A DNA stretch of 35,964 nucleotides from an uncultured Blautia sp. (GTDB taxonomy: Bacteria; Bacillota; Clostridia; Lachnospirales; Lachnospiraceae), in contig NZ_CAKRXI010000032.1 in assembly GCF_934424005.1 (NCBI RefSeq), positions 1 through 35,964 of the forward strand, given 5' to 3'. Position numbers and translations under genes: made by a program. The notes below the pieces were generated by a model that saw only the letters and a list, made by a program, of their open reading frames with translations, searched no databases and was not told where the DNA came from. This document shows positions 16,326 through 23,814 of the stretch, in pieces (within the stretch, counting starts at the first letter, position 1; every line of letters starts with the position of its first letter).

Positions 16326-16862
16326 ATGGCAAAATATAGAAAATTAAGCAGAACTTCTGATCAGAGAAAAGCTCTGTTAAGAAACCAGGTGACAAATCTT
16401 CTGTACCACGGAAAAATCGTTACCACTGAAGCAAAAGCAAAAGAAATTCGCAAGATCGCTGAAAGTCTTATCGCTATGGCAGTACGTGAAAAAGACAACT
16501 TTGAGACAGTTACAGTAACTGCAAAAGTTGCACGTAAAGATGCAGATGGTAAGAGAGTAAAAGAAGTTGTAGACGGTAAGAAAGTTACTGTATACGATGA
16601 AGTTCAGAAAGAAATCACTAAAGATGCTCCGTCCAGACTGCACGCTCGTCGTCAGATGGCAAAAGTTTTCTATTCTGTTAAAGAAGTACCTGCAAAAGGT
16701 GCTGGCAGAAAGAAAAATACCAAAGACATCGATATGACTAAAAAGATGTTCGAGGAAATCGCACCTAAGTACGCTGGACGTAACGGTGGTTACACAAGAA
16801 TCGTTAAGATTGGACCGCGTAAAGGTGACGCTGCAATGGAAGTACTCATTGAGTTAGTATAA
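16326..16862 (+). CDS. rplQ: 50S ribosomal protein L17 with central insertion
   Basis: The 178-residue product starts MAKYRKLSRTSDQRKALLRN and ends GGYTRIVKIGPRKGDAAMEV..., which is clearly L17. L17 of Bacillus is about 120 residues; this one has roughly 45 extra residues at about 57-103, Lys/Val-rich, before the conserved LHARRQMAK motif, and a shorter insertion near 121-137. TGGAGGAAAATAAA sets the ATG at 16326; the frame is open to 16257 but the upstream residues are not family-like. It is the last gene of the cluster. Confidence 0.95.
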   Translation: MAKYRKLSRTSDQRKALLRNQVTNLLYHGKIVTTEAKAKEIRKIAESLIAMAVREKDNFETVTVTAKVARKDADGKRVKEVVDGKKVTVYDEVQKEITKDAPSRLHARRQMAKVFYSVKEVPAKGAGRKKNTKDIDMTKKMFEEIAPKYAGRNGGYTRIVKIGPRKGDAAMEVLIELV

Positions 16863-16878
16863 TCTTTATGATGATTAA

Positions 16879-16908
16879 GGGATGTCTCTTCGGAGGCATC
16901 TCTTTTTT
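16879..16908 (+). terminator. intrinsic terminator of the ribosomal protein cluster
   Basis: GGGATGTCTC (16879-16888) pairs with GAGGCATCTC (16893-16902), including two G-U pairs, around a TTCG tetraloop, and six T residues follow (16903-16908). It ends the alpha operon after rplQ. Confidence 0.92.
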
Positions 16909-16933
16909 ATTCCTGTTAATTTATTCCATAAGG

Positions 16934-16962
16934 TTGATAAATTTCGTATTTTAGCGTAAAAT
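16934..16962 (+). promoter_or_regulatory. sigma-A promoter for murT-gatD
   Basis: TTGATA (16934-16939) and TAAAAT (16957-16962) are spaced by 17 bases. The leader then contains a 7-bp hairpin, TTGCTGT (16994-17000) with ACAGCAA (17011-17017), just before the murT ribosome-binding site. Confidence 0.65.
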
Positions 16963-17033
16963 CATTTACAAACACTATTTATAGAAAAAGGAATTGCTGT
17001 GACGGAAGATACAGCAACAAAAGGATACAAACT

Positions 17034-18371
17034 ATGAACATACGAAGAATAGCAGCAATCTGGGCAGCAAAAGCTGCCGGTGCCGGCTGTAAGATGCTGG
17101 GACGTCAGGGAGTTACCTGGGCAGGAAAGATTGCATTAAAAATATATCCACCGATTTTGCAGGAGCTTGCTGCAGAAGTACGAAAAGACATCTTTGTAGT
17201 CTGTGGAACCAATGGTAAGACAACTACCAATAATATGCTCTGTGCAGCACTGGAGGAAGAAGGAAATAAAGTTATCTGCAATCACACCGGATCCAATATG
17301 CTGAACGGTGTTGTGGCTGCGTTTGCACTTGGTGCCGGAATGAATGGACATATTGATGCAGATTATGCCTGTATTGAAGTTGATGAGGCATCTACCAGAC
17401 ATATTTTTACAAAGATCAAACCGAATTATATGGTGATGACGAATCTTTTCCGTGATCAGCTGGATCGTTACGGTGAGATCGATATTACCATGAATATTCT
17501 CGAAGAAATGATCCGCAAAGTGCCGGACATGAAACTGATCGTAAATGGTGATGATGCTCTTTCTGCATATCTTGCCAAGGACAGTGGCAATGCATGTGTT
17601 TATTACGGAATCAGTCGTCCGGTCATGAAAAATGAAACAAACGAAATTCGAGAAGGACGTTTCTGCAAATGCTGCGGGGAAAGACTTCAGTACAGTTTTT
17701 ATCATTACAGTCAGCTTGGTGATTACAAGTGTCCGAAATGCGGATTCAAGCGTCCAACACCTGACTTTGATGCAGAGGATGTAAAAGTAGGAGATCAGCT
17801 TTCTTTTTCTGTTGAGAACAGACATATTGCAGCGAATTATAAGGGATTTTATAATGTGTATAATATTCTGGCGGCCTATGCAGGAATCCGGACAGCCGGA
17901 CTTAGGGCTGAACATTTTAGTGATATGCTGAAAAAATTTAATCCGGAGAATGGACGAATGGAGCAGTTCCGTATTAAAGGAACCAGTGTGATCCTGAATC
18001 TTGCCAAGAACCCGGCTGGATTTAACCAGAATATTTCCGCAGTTATGCAGGATCGTAATCCAAAAGATGTGATCATCGCGATCAATGATAATGCACAGGA
18101 TGGAATCGATATATCCTGGCTTTGGGATGTCGATTTTGACCGTTTCAGTGATGAAAGTGTACGTTCTATTACCGTCAGTGGTATCCGTTGTCAGGATATG
18201 CGTCTGAGAATGAAATATGTGGATATCCCGTCTGTACTGGAAGCTGATGTAGAAAAGGCAATCCGTGACCGAGTAGAAGATGGAACCGGAAACCTTTATG
18301 TACTGGTCAACTACACCGCATTGTTCAGTACCAGAAATATTCTGAAGAAACTGGAGGGAGAACACAAATGA
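17034..18371 (+). CDS. murT: lipid II isoglutaminyl synthase, MurT subunit
   Basis: The 445-residue protein is a Mur-ligase relative that, with GatD, amidates D-Glu of lipid II to D-isoglutamine on the cytoplasmic side of the membrane. It has the ATP-binding loop GTNGKTTT (residues 58-65), a four-Cys zinc ribbon (C211/C214 and C233/C236) characteristic of MurT, and the C-terminal DUF1727 domain with NLAKNPAGFNQ and INDNAQDGIDISWLWDVDF. AAAAGGA lies before the ATG. Its last 4 bases overlap gatD (ATGA), which indicates coupled synthesis of the two subunits. Confidence 0.96.
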   Translation: MNIRRIAAIWAAKAAGAGCKMLGRQGVTWAGKIALKIYPPILQELAAEVRKDIFVVCGTNGKTTTNNMLCAALEEEGNKVICNHTGSNMLNGVVAAFALGAGMNGHIDADYACIEVDEASTRHIFTKIKPNYMVMTNLFRDQLDRYGEIDITMNILEEMIRKVPDMKLIVNGDDALSAYLAKDSGNACVYYGISRPVMKNETNEIREGRFCKCCGERLQYSFYHYSQLGDYKCPKCGFKRPTPDFDAEDVKVGDQLSFSVENRHIAANYKGFYNVYNILAAYAGIRTAGLRAEHFSDMLKKFNPENGRMEQFRIKGTSVILNLAKNPAGFNQNISAVMQDRNPKDVIIAINDNAQDGIDISWLWDVDFDRFSDESVRSITVSGIRCQDMRLRMKYVDIPSVLEADVEKAIRDRVEDGTGNLYVLVNYTALFSTRNILKKLEGEHK

Positions 18372-19096
18372 AACTTACAATAGGTCATTTATATCCGGAT
18401 CTTCTGAATCTGTATGGCGACAGAGGAAATATCCAGTGTTTAATGAAACGCTGTCAATGGCGTGGTATTGAGGCGGAAACAATTGCCTATGAAATTGATG
18501 ATACGATAGATTTTTCTAAGCTGGATATCGTACTTCTCGGAGGTGGATCTGACCGGGAACAGATGCTGGTCTGTGAAAAACTGAAGACTATTCAGAAAGA
18601 CTTTAAGGCATATGTAGAGGATAATGGTGTCGTGATCGCAATCTGCGGTGGATACCAGCTGTTGGGAAAATATTACAAGACCGATCAGGGAATGATCACA
18701 GGACTTGATCTGGTTGATATGTATACGGAACAGGAAGAAGGACGTCTTATCAGTAATATTGTACTGCAAAGTGATCTTTTTGATATGCCGGTCGTAGGGT
18801 TTGAGAATCATGGCGGCAGAACCTGTATCAATAACAATAAACCATTAGGTAAGGTACTCTATGGTTCGGGAAATGATGGCAAATCCGGATATGAGGGCGT
18901 TGTTTACAGGAATGTGATAGGAACTTATCTTCATGGTCCGCTCCTTCCGAAGAACCCACAGCTTGCCGACTGGCTCATTGAGCATGCACTTAAGAAAAAA
19001 TATGGCGAAGAGACTGTGTTGACACCATTGGATGACAGCCAGGAAAAGGAAGCCAATGATTATATCGTGCATCGCTTTGTGCACGAAAATAAATAA
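18368..19096 (+). CDS. gatD: lipid II isoglutaminyl synthase, glutaminase subunit GatD
   Basis: The 242-residue class I glutamine amidotransferase supplies ammonia to MurT. The nucleophile is C93 in AICGGYQLLG and the catalytic His is H189 in GTYLHGPLL, spaced as in the Staphylococcus aureus protein. An oxyanion-region VLLGGGSDREQ lies near residues 55-65. The ATG overlaps the murT stop by 4 bases. GGAGGG at the murT end is the ribosome-binding site. Confidence 0.96.
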   Translation: MKLTIGHLYPDLLNLYGDRGNIQCLMKRCQWRGIEAETIAYEIDDTIDFSKLDIVLLGGGSDREQMLVCEKLKTIQKDFKAYVEDNGVVIAICGGYQLLGKYYKTDQGMITGLDLVDMYTEQEEGRLISNIVLQSDLFDMPVVGFENHGGRTCINNNKPLGKVLYGSGNDGKSGYEGVVYRNVIGTYLHGPLLPKNPQLADWLIEHALKKKYGEETVLTPLDDSQEKEANDYIVHRFVHENK

Positions 19097-19166
19097 ACGT
19101 ATAGCAGATACCTGAAGTAACAAAAGCATAAAAACTGATCTGGAAACAGAGAATGAGGGAATAAAT

Positions 19167-19790
19167 ATGGCAAAATCACGTAATCAGAAAGGGAAGATCC
19201 TGGTGCTTGAACATCTTCTCCAGGGAACAGGAGAAAGCCGGATAGTGACGATGCAGGAAATCCTTGATAAACTTCTGGAATATGGAATCACTGCAGAGAG
19301 AAAGAGTATCTATGATGATATAGAAGCTCTTCGAGAATTCGGACTGGATGTTCAGTACAAAAGAGGCAGACCAGGTGGATATTATCTGGCTGGCGGACAG
19401 GAAATTGCTGCAGCACCGGAGCCAGTTTACACAAAAGAGAAAGCAGGCATTTCAAAAAATGCAGAGACAGAAAAAAAATCAGAACCGGTGATCATTTACA
19501 AAGAGAATACACTTGATAAAGAAGAAATTCAAAATACAGAGAAGGCAATGAAACTGCAGTGTGATGCTTCCAGAGAAAAAGAGATCCGGGAGTACTTTGG
19601 CAGTTATGGAGAGTACAAATTAAAAGAATCCGGCTATTTTCATGTAACGGTGCCGCTGATTGCAGGACCAAAGTTTTACGGATGGCTGGCAATGATGGGA
19701 AAAGATGTTCATATTCTGAAACCAAAGAAAGCGGCAGCATCTTACCGTGATTATCTGAAAACTCTTGCAAAAGAGTATAAAGGTGTATAG
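19167..19790 (+). CDS. WYL-type transcriptional regulator lacking the central WYL domain
   Basis: The 207-residue protein has an N-terminal winged helix-turn-helix (about residues 10-75, with QEILDKLLEYGITAERKSIYDDIEALREFG and GRPGGYYLAG) typical of DeoR/WYL regulators. A low-complexity linker (about 80-125) leads to a WCX-like C-terminal segment (YFHVTVPLIAGPKFYGWLAMMG, then a Lys/Ala end). A recognisable WYL domain is missing, so the usual ligand- or nucleic-acid-sensing part is absent or very short. A lipoprotein gene follows after 13 bases and may be its target. Function otherwise unknown. Confidence 0.75.
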   Translation: MAKSRNQKGKILVLEHLLQGTGESRIVTMQEILDKLLEYGITAERKSIYDDIEALREFGLDVQYKRGRPGGYYLAGGQEIAAAPEPVYTKEKAGISKNAETEKKSEPVIIYKENTLDKEEIQNTEKAMKLQCDASREKEIREYFGSYGEYKLKESGYFHVTVPLIAGPKFYGWLAMMGKDVHILKPKKAAASYRDYLKTLAKEYKGV

Positions 19791-19803
19791 AAAGGAAAAC
19801 AAC

Positions 19804-21312
19804 ATGAAAAAAAGAGCAGTATGTATGTTACTGGGTGTGCTTCTGATGGGAACATTGTTTACCGGATGTGGTAAAAACAAGGCAACAGAGGCTGCCAGCG
19901 AAAGCGCACAGACCGAAAAGGAGGGAATCGGAGAGAAAACAGCTGATTCTGCAGAGGATGACCAGAAGAAGGCTGGTGAAACAGCGGATACGAAAACAGA
20001 TAAAAAAGCAGAGAAGAGTACAGATGCTGAGGAAACAGTAGAGGATGCTTCTGAAACAGAAGAAAACAGAGAAAAGATTGCAGTACTTCTTCCGGATGAA
20101 CAGAACTGGACGAGAGATGCAAAGGAGCTGGAAGTACAGTTTGAAGAAGATGGATATGATCCGATTCTCCTTTATGCAGATAATGACAGTTCCAAACAGG
20201 TGTCTCAGATACAGCAGATGACAGAAGAAGAGGTATCTGCCATGGTGATCGCCCCGGTAGATCCTTATGGTCTGACAGATGTACTTGCAGATGTAAAGGA
20301 TGCAGAGATACCAGTGATCTCCTATGATGATCTGATCATGAATACGGATGGAATAAAGTATTATGTTACATTTGGCGGTCGTCAGGTGGGACAGATGATA
20401 GCTAAACAGATTATAGACAGTGAGGAACTTGACAAAGTACAGGAGGCGAAAGAATCAAAAACAATAGAATTCTTCATGGGATCTCTGGATGATACACAGG
20501 CATTGTTCCTCTATAATGGCGTAATGGAAACATTGCAACCGTATATCGATGATGGAACACTTGTATGTAAATCCGGCAAAACCTCTTTCGATGATACAGG
20601 AATTCTTCGTTGGAGTTCAGAGATCGCCAAAACGAGAATGACAGATATTCTTACAGAATATTATCCGGATGGTGCAGTTCCGGATATTATCTGCACTGGA
20701 TTTGATGATGCCGCGATGGGAGCGGAAGAAGCACTGGAGGAAGCTGGATTTGTTCCGGGAACCGAAAACTGGCCGTTGATCAGTGGTGCCGGATGCAATG
20801 CGGAGGGTGTTCGCAGAATTGCAGAGGGAAAACAGACATTCAGCATTTTTATGGATCGAAGAGAGCTTGCCGATCAGTGTGAAGAGATGGTAAATGTTTA
20901 TCTGCACGGGGAAGATGATCCGGAAGTCAATGATTATGAACAGTATGATAATGGAATTAAGATCATAGCCAGCTATCTTTGTGATCCACAGCTGATCGAT
21001 GGTGAGAATTATGAAATTCTGATCGATAATGGATACTATACAGAAGATGAAGTGAAACCGCTGGCAACGCCGATACCTACAGAAGAACCGATAACACCGA
21101 CTCCAACGGAAGCAGCAGGACAGACCGATACTGTGACACCGACTCCGACAGAAACTGCAGAACCAACAGAGACCGTAACACCGTCTCCAACAGAGACTGC
21201 AGAACCAACAGAGACTGTGACACCAACTCCGGAGCAGAAAGATGAAAAAAAGGCAACACCGACTCCGAAGCCCAAGGTGACATTAAAAAAATCTGAAAAA
21301 AGCAAAAAATGA
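19804..21312 (+). CDS. sugar-binding-type lipoprotein (periplasmic binding protein family)
   Basis: The 502-residue protein has a lipoprotein signal peptide ending at C22 (LFTGC), an acidic Lys/Glu/Thr-rich linker (23-90), then a type I periplasmic-binding fold (IAVLLPDEQNWTRDAKELE, VIAPVDPYGL, VISYDDLIMNTDG, CTGFDDAAMGAEEALEEAGF) like ribose/xylose-binding proteins. The C-terminus carries 14-residue Pro/Thr repeats and a Lys-rich end, resembling a cell-wall spacer. No permease or ATPase is next to it, so it may be a sensor or an orphan binding protein. AAAGGAAAAC sets the start; the in-frame upstream ATG at 19765 lies inside the previous gene. Confidence 0.85.
   Translation: MKKRAVCMLLGVLLMGTLFTGCGKNKATEAASESAQTEKEGIGEKTADSAEDDQKKAGETADTKTDKKAEKSTDAEETVEDASETEENREKIAVLLPDEQNWTRDAKELEVQFEEDGYDPILLYADNDSSKQVSQIQQMTEEEVSAMVIAPVDPYGLTDVLADVKDAEIPVISYDDLIMNTDGIKYYVTFGGRQVGQMIAKQIIDSEELDKVQEAKESKTIEFFMGSLDDTQALFLYNGVMETLQPYIDDGTLVCKSGKTSFDDTGILRWSSEIAKTRMTDILTEYYPDGAVPDIICTGFDDAAMGAEEALEEAGFVPGTENWPLISGAGCNAEGVRRIAEGKQTFSIFMDRRELADQCEEMVNVYLHGEDDPEVNDYEQYDNGIKIIASYLCDPQLIDGENYEILIDNGYYTEDEVKPLATPIPTEEPITPTPTEAAGQTDTVTPTPTETAEPTETVTPSPTETAEPTETVTPTPEQKDEKKATPTPKPKVTLKKSEKSKK
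21094..21231 (+). repeat. 42-bp tandem repeat coding Pro/Thr-rich tail
   Basis: Three full units (21094-21135, 21136-21177, 21178-21219) and a partial fourth encode TPTPTEAAGQTDTV, TPTPTETAEPTETV and TPSPTETAEPTETV. The last two units are nearly identical in DNA, which suggests recent slippage or unequal recombination. Copy number probably varies between strains. Confidence 0.85.
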
Positions 21313-21340
21313 AATCATAACCAGTAAAATTACATAAAAA

Positions 21341-21366
21341 AAACTCCGAATCAAATTTCGGAGTTT
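21341..21366. terminator. bidirectional terminator between the lipoprotein gene and xpt
   Basis: AAACTCCGAA (21341-21350) pairs with TTCGGAGTTT (21357-21366). A-runs precede it and T-runs follow, so it can act on both strands. It serves the plus-strand lipoprotein gene and the minus-strand xpt, which end on either side. Confidence 0.9.
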
Positions 21367-21380
21367 TTTATGTCTGTGGA

Positions 21381-21953
21381 TCATTCACGGAAAGTCAAAG
21401 AATCATCAGTCATGGAATCCACAATTGCAAGAGATTCCAGTCTTACGCCCATATCACGGATCTTCTGCCCACCATTCTGAAAGCCTTTTTCGATAACGAT
21501 TCCGGCACCTTCAAGGGTTGCACCGGATTCTTTGACAATATCGATCAGACCGAGCAGTGCACATCCGTTTGCAAGGAAATCATCAATCAGAAGTACATGA
21601 TCTTCCGGTCCAAGGAATTTTTTAGATAAGATAACATCGTAGACTTTTTTGTGGGTGAAGGATTCAACCTTTGAACAGTACATTTCGCCATCAAGGTTCA
21701 GGCTCTGCGCTTTTTTTGCAAAAATGACAGGAACATCAAAATACTGTGCGGCAATGCAGGCAATTCCAATGCCGGAAGCTTCAATTGTGAGGATTTTTGT
21801 AATCGGGCAATCGGCAAAACGTCTCTTGAATTCTTTGCCGATTTCATTGATGAGAGTAATATCCATCTGATGATTTAAAAAACTGTCAACCTTTAAAATA
21901 TTACCTGGTTTTACGATTCCGTCTTTCAATATACGCTCCTTTAAAAGCTGCAT
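21381..21953 (-). CDS. xpt: xanthine phosphoribosyltransferase
   Basis: The 190-residue enzyme converts xanthine + PRPP to XMP in purine salvage. It has the N-terminal [17 protein letters not shown] and [14 protein letters not shown] blocks, the [10 protein letters not shown] segment, and the PRPP-binding loop [20 protein letters not shown]. The frame extends upstream to 22040, but AGGAGA before the ATG at 21953 and the family length support this start. No purine riboswitch was found in its leader, unlike many Firmicutes xpt genes. Confidence 0.95.
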   Translation of the reverse strand: MQLLKERILKDGIVKPGNILKVDSFLNHQMDITLINEIGKEFKRRFADCPITKILTIEASGIGIACIAAQYFDVPVIFAKKAQSLNLDGEMYCSKVESFTHKKVYDVILSKKFLGPEDHVLLIDDFLANGCALLGLIDIVKESGATLEGAGIVIEKGFQNGGQKIRDMGVRLESLAIVDSMTDDSLTFRE

Positions 21954-21998
21954 GATTTCTCTCCTTTGATCTGTAAACGTTTTTCTAAAATTATTTCT

Positions 21999-22027
21999 AT
22001 GATACTCTATTCTTCGAAGAAGTTCAA
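21999..22027 (-). promoter_or_regulatory. xpt promoter with internal palindrome
   Basis: On the minus strand TTGAAC (22027-22022) and TATCAT (22004-21999) are 17 bases apart. The spacer contains a perfect 12-bp palindrome, TTCTTCGAAGAA (22010-22021), placed to act as a repressor site. The binding protein is unknown. Confidence 0.6.
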
Positions 22028-22079
22028 TTCTTTTCGACAAAAAATTCAGGTAAAATTACAAAAATATTGGGAGAGAAAA

Positions 22080-22097
22080 TGTCCTTTATACTGGACA
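22080..22097 (+). promoter_or_regulatory. possible operator before yedF
   Basis: TGTCC and GGACA form an inverted repeat with 8 bases between (22080-22097), followed by a second GGACA (22107-22111) just before the -35 element. Its position suggests activator or repressor binding. No match to a known operator is claimed. Confidence 0.35.
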
Positions 22098-22111
22098 ATT
22101 TTGGTCGGACA

Positions 22112-22140
22112 TTGCAAAAGAGAAAAGGGTCTGCTACAAT
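22112..22140 (+). promoter_or_regulatory. sigma-A promoter for yedF-DUF3343
   Basis: TTGCAA (22112-22117) and TACAAT (22135-22140) are separated by 17 bases. Transcription would begin near 22147, about 34 bases before yedF. Confidence 0.65.
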
Positions 22141-22180
22141 GATATTAATTTCAGAAAATTATAAAACAGGAGGAAGTAAG

Positions 22181-22804
22181 ATGAACGGACAGCGATATAC
22201 AGTCAATGCTATGGGAGAGCAGTGCCCGATTCCTGTAGTGAAGACCAAAAAAGTTCTGGACAGCATCCAGGGAGATGCAGAGATCGAAGTATTGGTCGAT
22301 AATGAAACTGCGGTACAGAACCTCACCAGAATGGGTAAAAATGCAGGTGCAGAAGTGCTCTCCGAGAAAAAAAGTGACAAGGAATTTCATGTGTTCATTC
22401 ATGTGAAGGACCGTCAGCCGGTGGCAGATACAAAGGCAGAAGAAGTATCCTGCATTCCGGATGTAAAAGGAGATTTTGTGGTCGCAGTGGATACAGCAAC
22501 AATGGGAAGAGGAAATGATGAACTGGGCAAAGTTCTGATGAAGGGATTCCTTTTTGCAGTGACACAGCTGGATGAACTTCCAAAGACCATGCTTTTTTAT
22601 AATGGAGGCGCAACACTGACAACAGAAGGTTCTGATTCACTGGAGGATCTGAAGAGCCTGGAAGCACAGGGCGTGACGATCAAGACCTGTGGAACCTGTC
22701 TTAATTATTATGGGCTGACAGAGAAACTCTGTGTGGGAGACGTTACCAACATGTATGATATTGTAGAGACAATGGCAAAAGCTTCCAAAGTTATAAAACC
22801 ATGA
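22181..22804 (+). CDS. yedF: sulfurtransferase-like selenium metabolism protein YedF
   Basis: The 207-residue protein joins an N-terminal TusA-like domain, with the CPxP motif at C15 (EQCPIPVVKTKKVL), to a C-terminal DsrE-like domain with GVTIKTCGTCLNYYGLTEKL. This architecture is YedF of selenium-using bacteria; the exact reaction is unproven. ACAGGAGGAAG sets the ATG at 22181, although the frame is open to 22067. The stop overlaps the next gene (ATGA), so they are coupled. Confidence 0.92.
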   Translation: MNGQRYTVNAMGEQCPIPVVKTKKVLDSIQGDAEIEVLVDNETAVQNLTRMGKNAGAEVLSEKKSDKEFHVFIHVKDRQPVADTKAEEVSCIPDVKGDFVVAVDTATMGRGNDELGKVLMKGFLFAVTQLDELPKTMLFYNGGATLTTEGSDSLEDLKSLEAQGVTIKTCGTCLNYYGLTEKLCVGDVTNMYDIVETMAKASKVIKP

Positions 22805-23037
22805 TTCAGAAGATGCCAAGGTATTTGCTGACGTTTCACAGCACAAGCGGGGCAATAGCTGTAGAGAGATTTTGCAAAGAACATAAGATCCCGGGAAGAC
22901 TGATACCTGTGCCGAGAGAAATTTCTGCAAGCTGTGGCTTATCCTGGGCGGTAGAGGCAGAGCAGGAGAAATGTCTGACTCAGGTTGAAATTGAATTTGA
23001 AGATGAGATCGAAGGCAAATGGCTGCTGGATATTTAA
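22801..23037 (+). CDS. DUF3343 protein, putative Se/S carrier-like
   Basis: The 78-residue protein has the DUF3343 pattern: an N-terminal YLLTFHSTSGAIAVERFCKE, GRLIPVPREISASCGLSW in the middle and a short beta end. C47 in SASCGLSW is the conserved candidate carrier Cys. It overlaps yedF by 4 bases, the standard pairing in selenium-related loci. It is an inferred partner of YedF; no direct function is known. Confidence 0.88.
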   Translation: MIQKMPRYLLTFHSTSGAIAVERFCKEHKIPGRLIPVPREISASCGLSWAVEAEQEKCLTQVEIEFEDEIEGKWLLDI

Positions 23038-23077
23038 ATCAGCAACAATGGATAACCGTGATGCGTTTGGAGAGAGT

Positions 23078-23305
23078 ATGAAAGAGTATGAAGTGATCTG
23101 GGAGATTTTTAACAAATGTCCCAGAAACCAGATGAGGGATGTATTTGTAGAAGAAGTGGAAATCGAGGATCCTGAGGAATATATAAAAAAGAAATTCCAG
23201 GGGAAAGAGGTTTCTTATGACAAAACAGTTCTTAATGATGGAACAATCATATTTGATATTGTTACTTCGCAGATAAAACAGAGATGTTCCTTTACAGAAA
23301 TTTAG
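23078..23305 (+). CDS. small protein of unknown function
   Basis: The frame encodes 75 residues from ATG 23078 (MKEYEVIWEIFNKCPRNQMRD...), with an acidic EEVEIEDPEEYIKKKF segment and a C-terminal FDIVTSQIKQRCSFTEI. GGAG at 23069-23072 supports this start; an in-frame ATG at 23048 would add 10 residues but has no ribosome-binding site. Composition and position in the same orientation after DUF3343 support a real gene. I do not recognise the family. Confidence 0.65.
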   Translation: MKEYEVIWEIFNKCPRNQMRDVFVEEVEIEDPEEYIKKKFQGKEVSYDKTVLNDGTIIFDIVTSQIKQRCSFTEI

Positions 23306-23320
23306 AAAGTATGGTATAAT
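23291..23320 (+). promoter_or_regulatory. extended -10 promoter for the CsoR-type gene
   Basis: TTTACA (23291-23296) and TATAAT (23315-23320) are 18 bases apart, and TGG directly before the -10 makes it an extended element. The -35 lies at the very end of the preceding small gene. Confidence 0.6.
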
Positions 23321-23328
23321 ACAAGTTC

Positions 23329-23361
23329 AGGACTGCAGATACTATATTACGATTATGCAGT
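23329..23361 (+). promoter_or_regulatory. inverted repeat in the leader of the CsoR-type gene
   Basis: GACTGCA and TGCAGTC form a 7-bp inverted repeat separated by about 18 AT-rich bases, just downstream of the promoter start point. It could be an operator for autoregulation by the CsoR-type protein or a leader hairpin. Confidence 0.4.
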
Positions 23362-23401
23362 CTGTAAATCCGCATCGAGATGAAACCTGAGAGGAGCAGA
23401 C

Positions 23402-23749
23402 ATGAGTGAAACAAAAGAAACCCATGTACACGTACTGGAAGATGGGACAATCCTGGAACATTCCCATGGAGAACATGGACATCATCACAGCCATGCACAG
23501 ACGAAAGCAGTTTTGAACCGTCTGTCGAGAGCCATTGGACACCTGGAATCGATAAAACGTATGGTAGAAGACGGCAGAGACTGTTCAGAGGTACTGATTC
23601 AGCTTTCAGCAGTGAAATCTGCTATTAATAATACAGGTAAGATCATTCTTCAGGATCATATTGAGCACTGTATCGTAGATGCGGTAGAGCATGGCGATAA
23701 GGATGCGATCAAAGAACTGGAACGTGCAATCGACAGATTTATGAAATAA
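23402..23749 (+). CDS. CsoR/RcnR-family metal-sensing transcriptional repressor
   Basis: The 115-residue protein has the all-helical DUF156 fold: RLSRAIGHLESIKRMVEDGRD, LIQLSAVKSAINN and the DHIEHC end. The residues C61, H86 and C90 have the spacing (25 and 4) of the Cu(I) ligands C36, H61 and C65 in Mycobacterium CsoR. An extra N-terminal His-rich segment (about residues 8-31, ten His residues) may add metal binding. GAGAGGAGCAG precedes the ATG. No copper exporter is next to it in the window, so the metal and targets are uncertain; the neighbour is an iron-sulfur carrier. Confidence 0.88.
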   Translation: MSETKETHVHVLEDGTILEHSHGEHGHHHSHAQTKAVLNRLSRAIGHLESIKRMVEDGRDCSEVLIQLSAVKSAINNTGKIILQDHIEHCIVDAVEHGDKDAIKELERAIDRFMK

Positions 23750-23814
23750 GAATACAGGTTATACAGTCTGGACAGACAAGGCGTGTATGACTGGAAAACA
23801 AAGGAGTATTAGAA

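Noticed and set aside
17136..18365. Open frame of about 400 codons opposite murT
   Set aside because: It is an antisense shadow with no motifs or start signals; murT on the plus strand is certain.
21954..22066. Purine riboswitch before xpt
   Set aside because: The conserved loop sequences are absent and the leader is too short.
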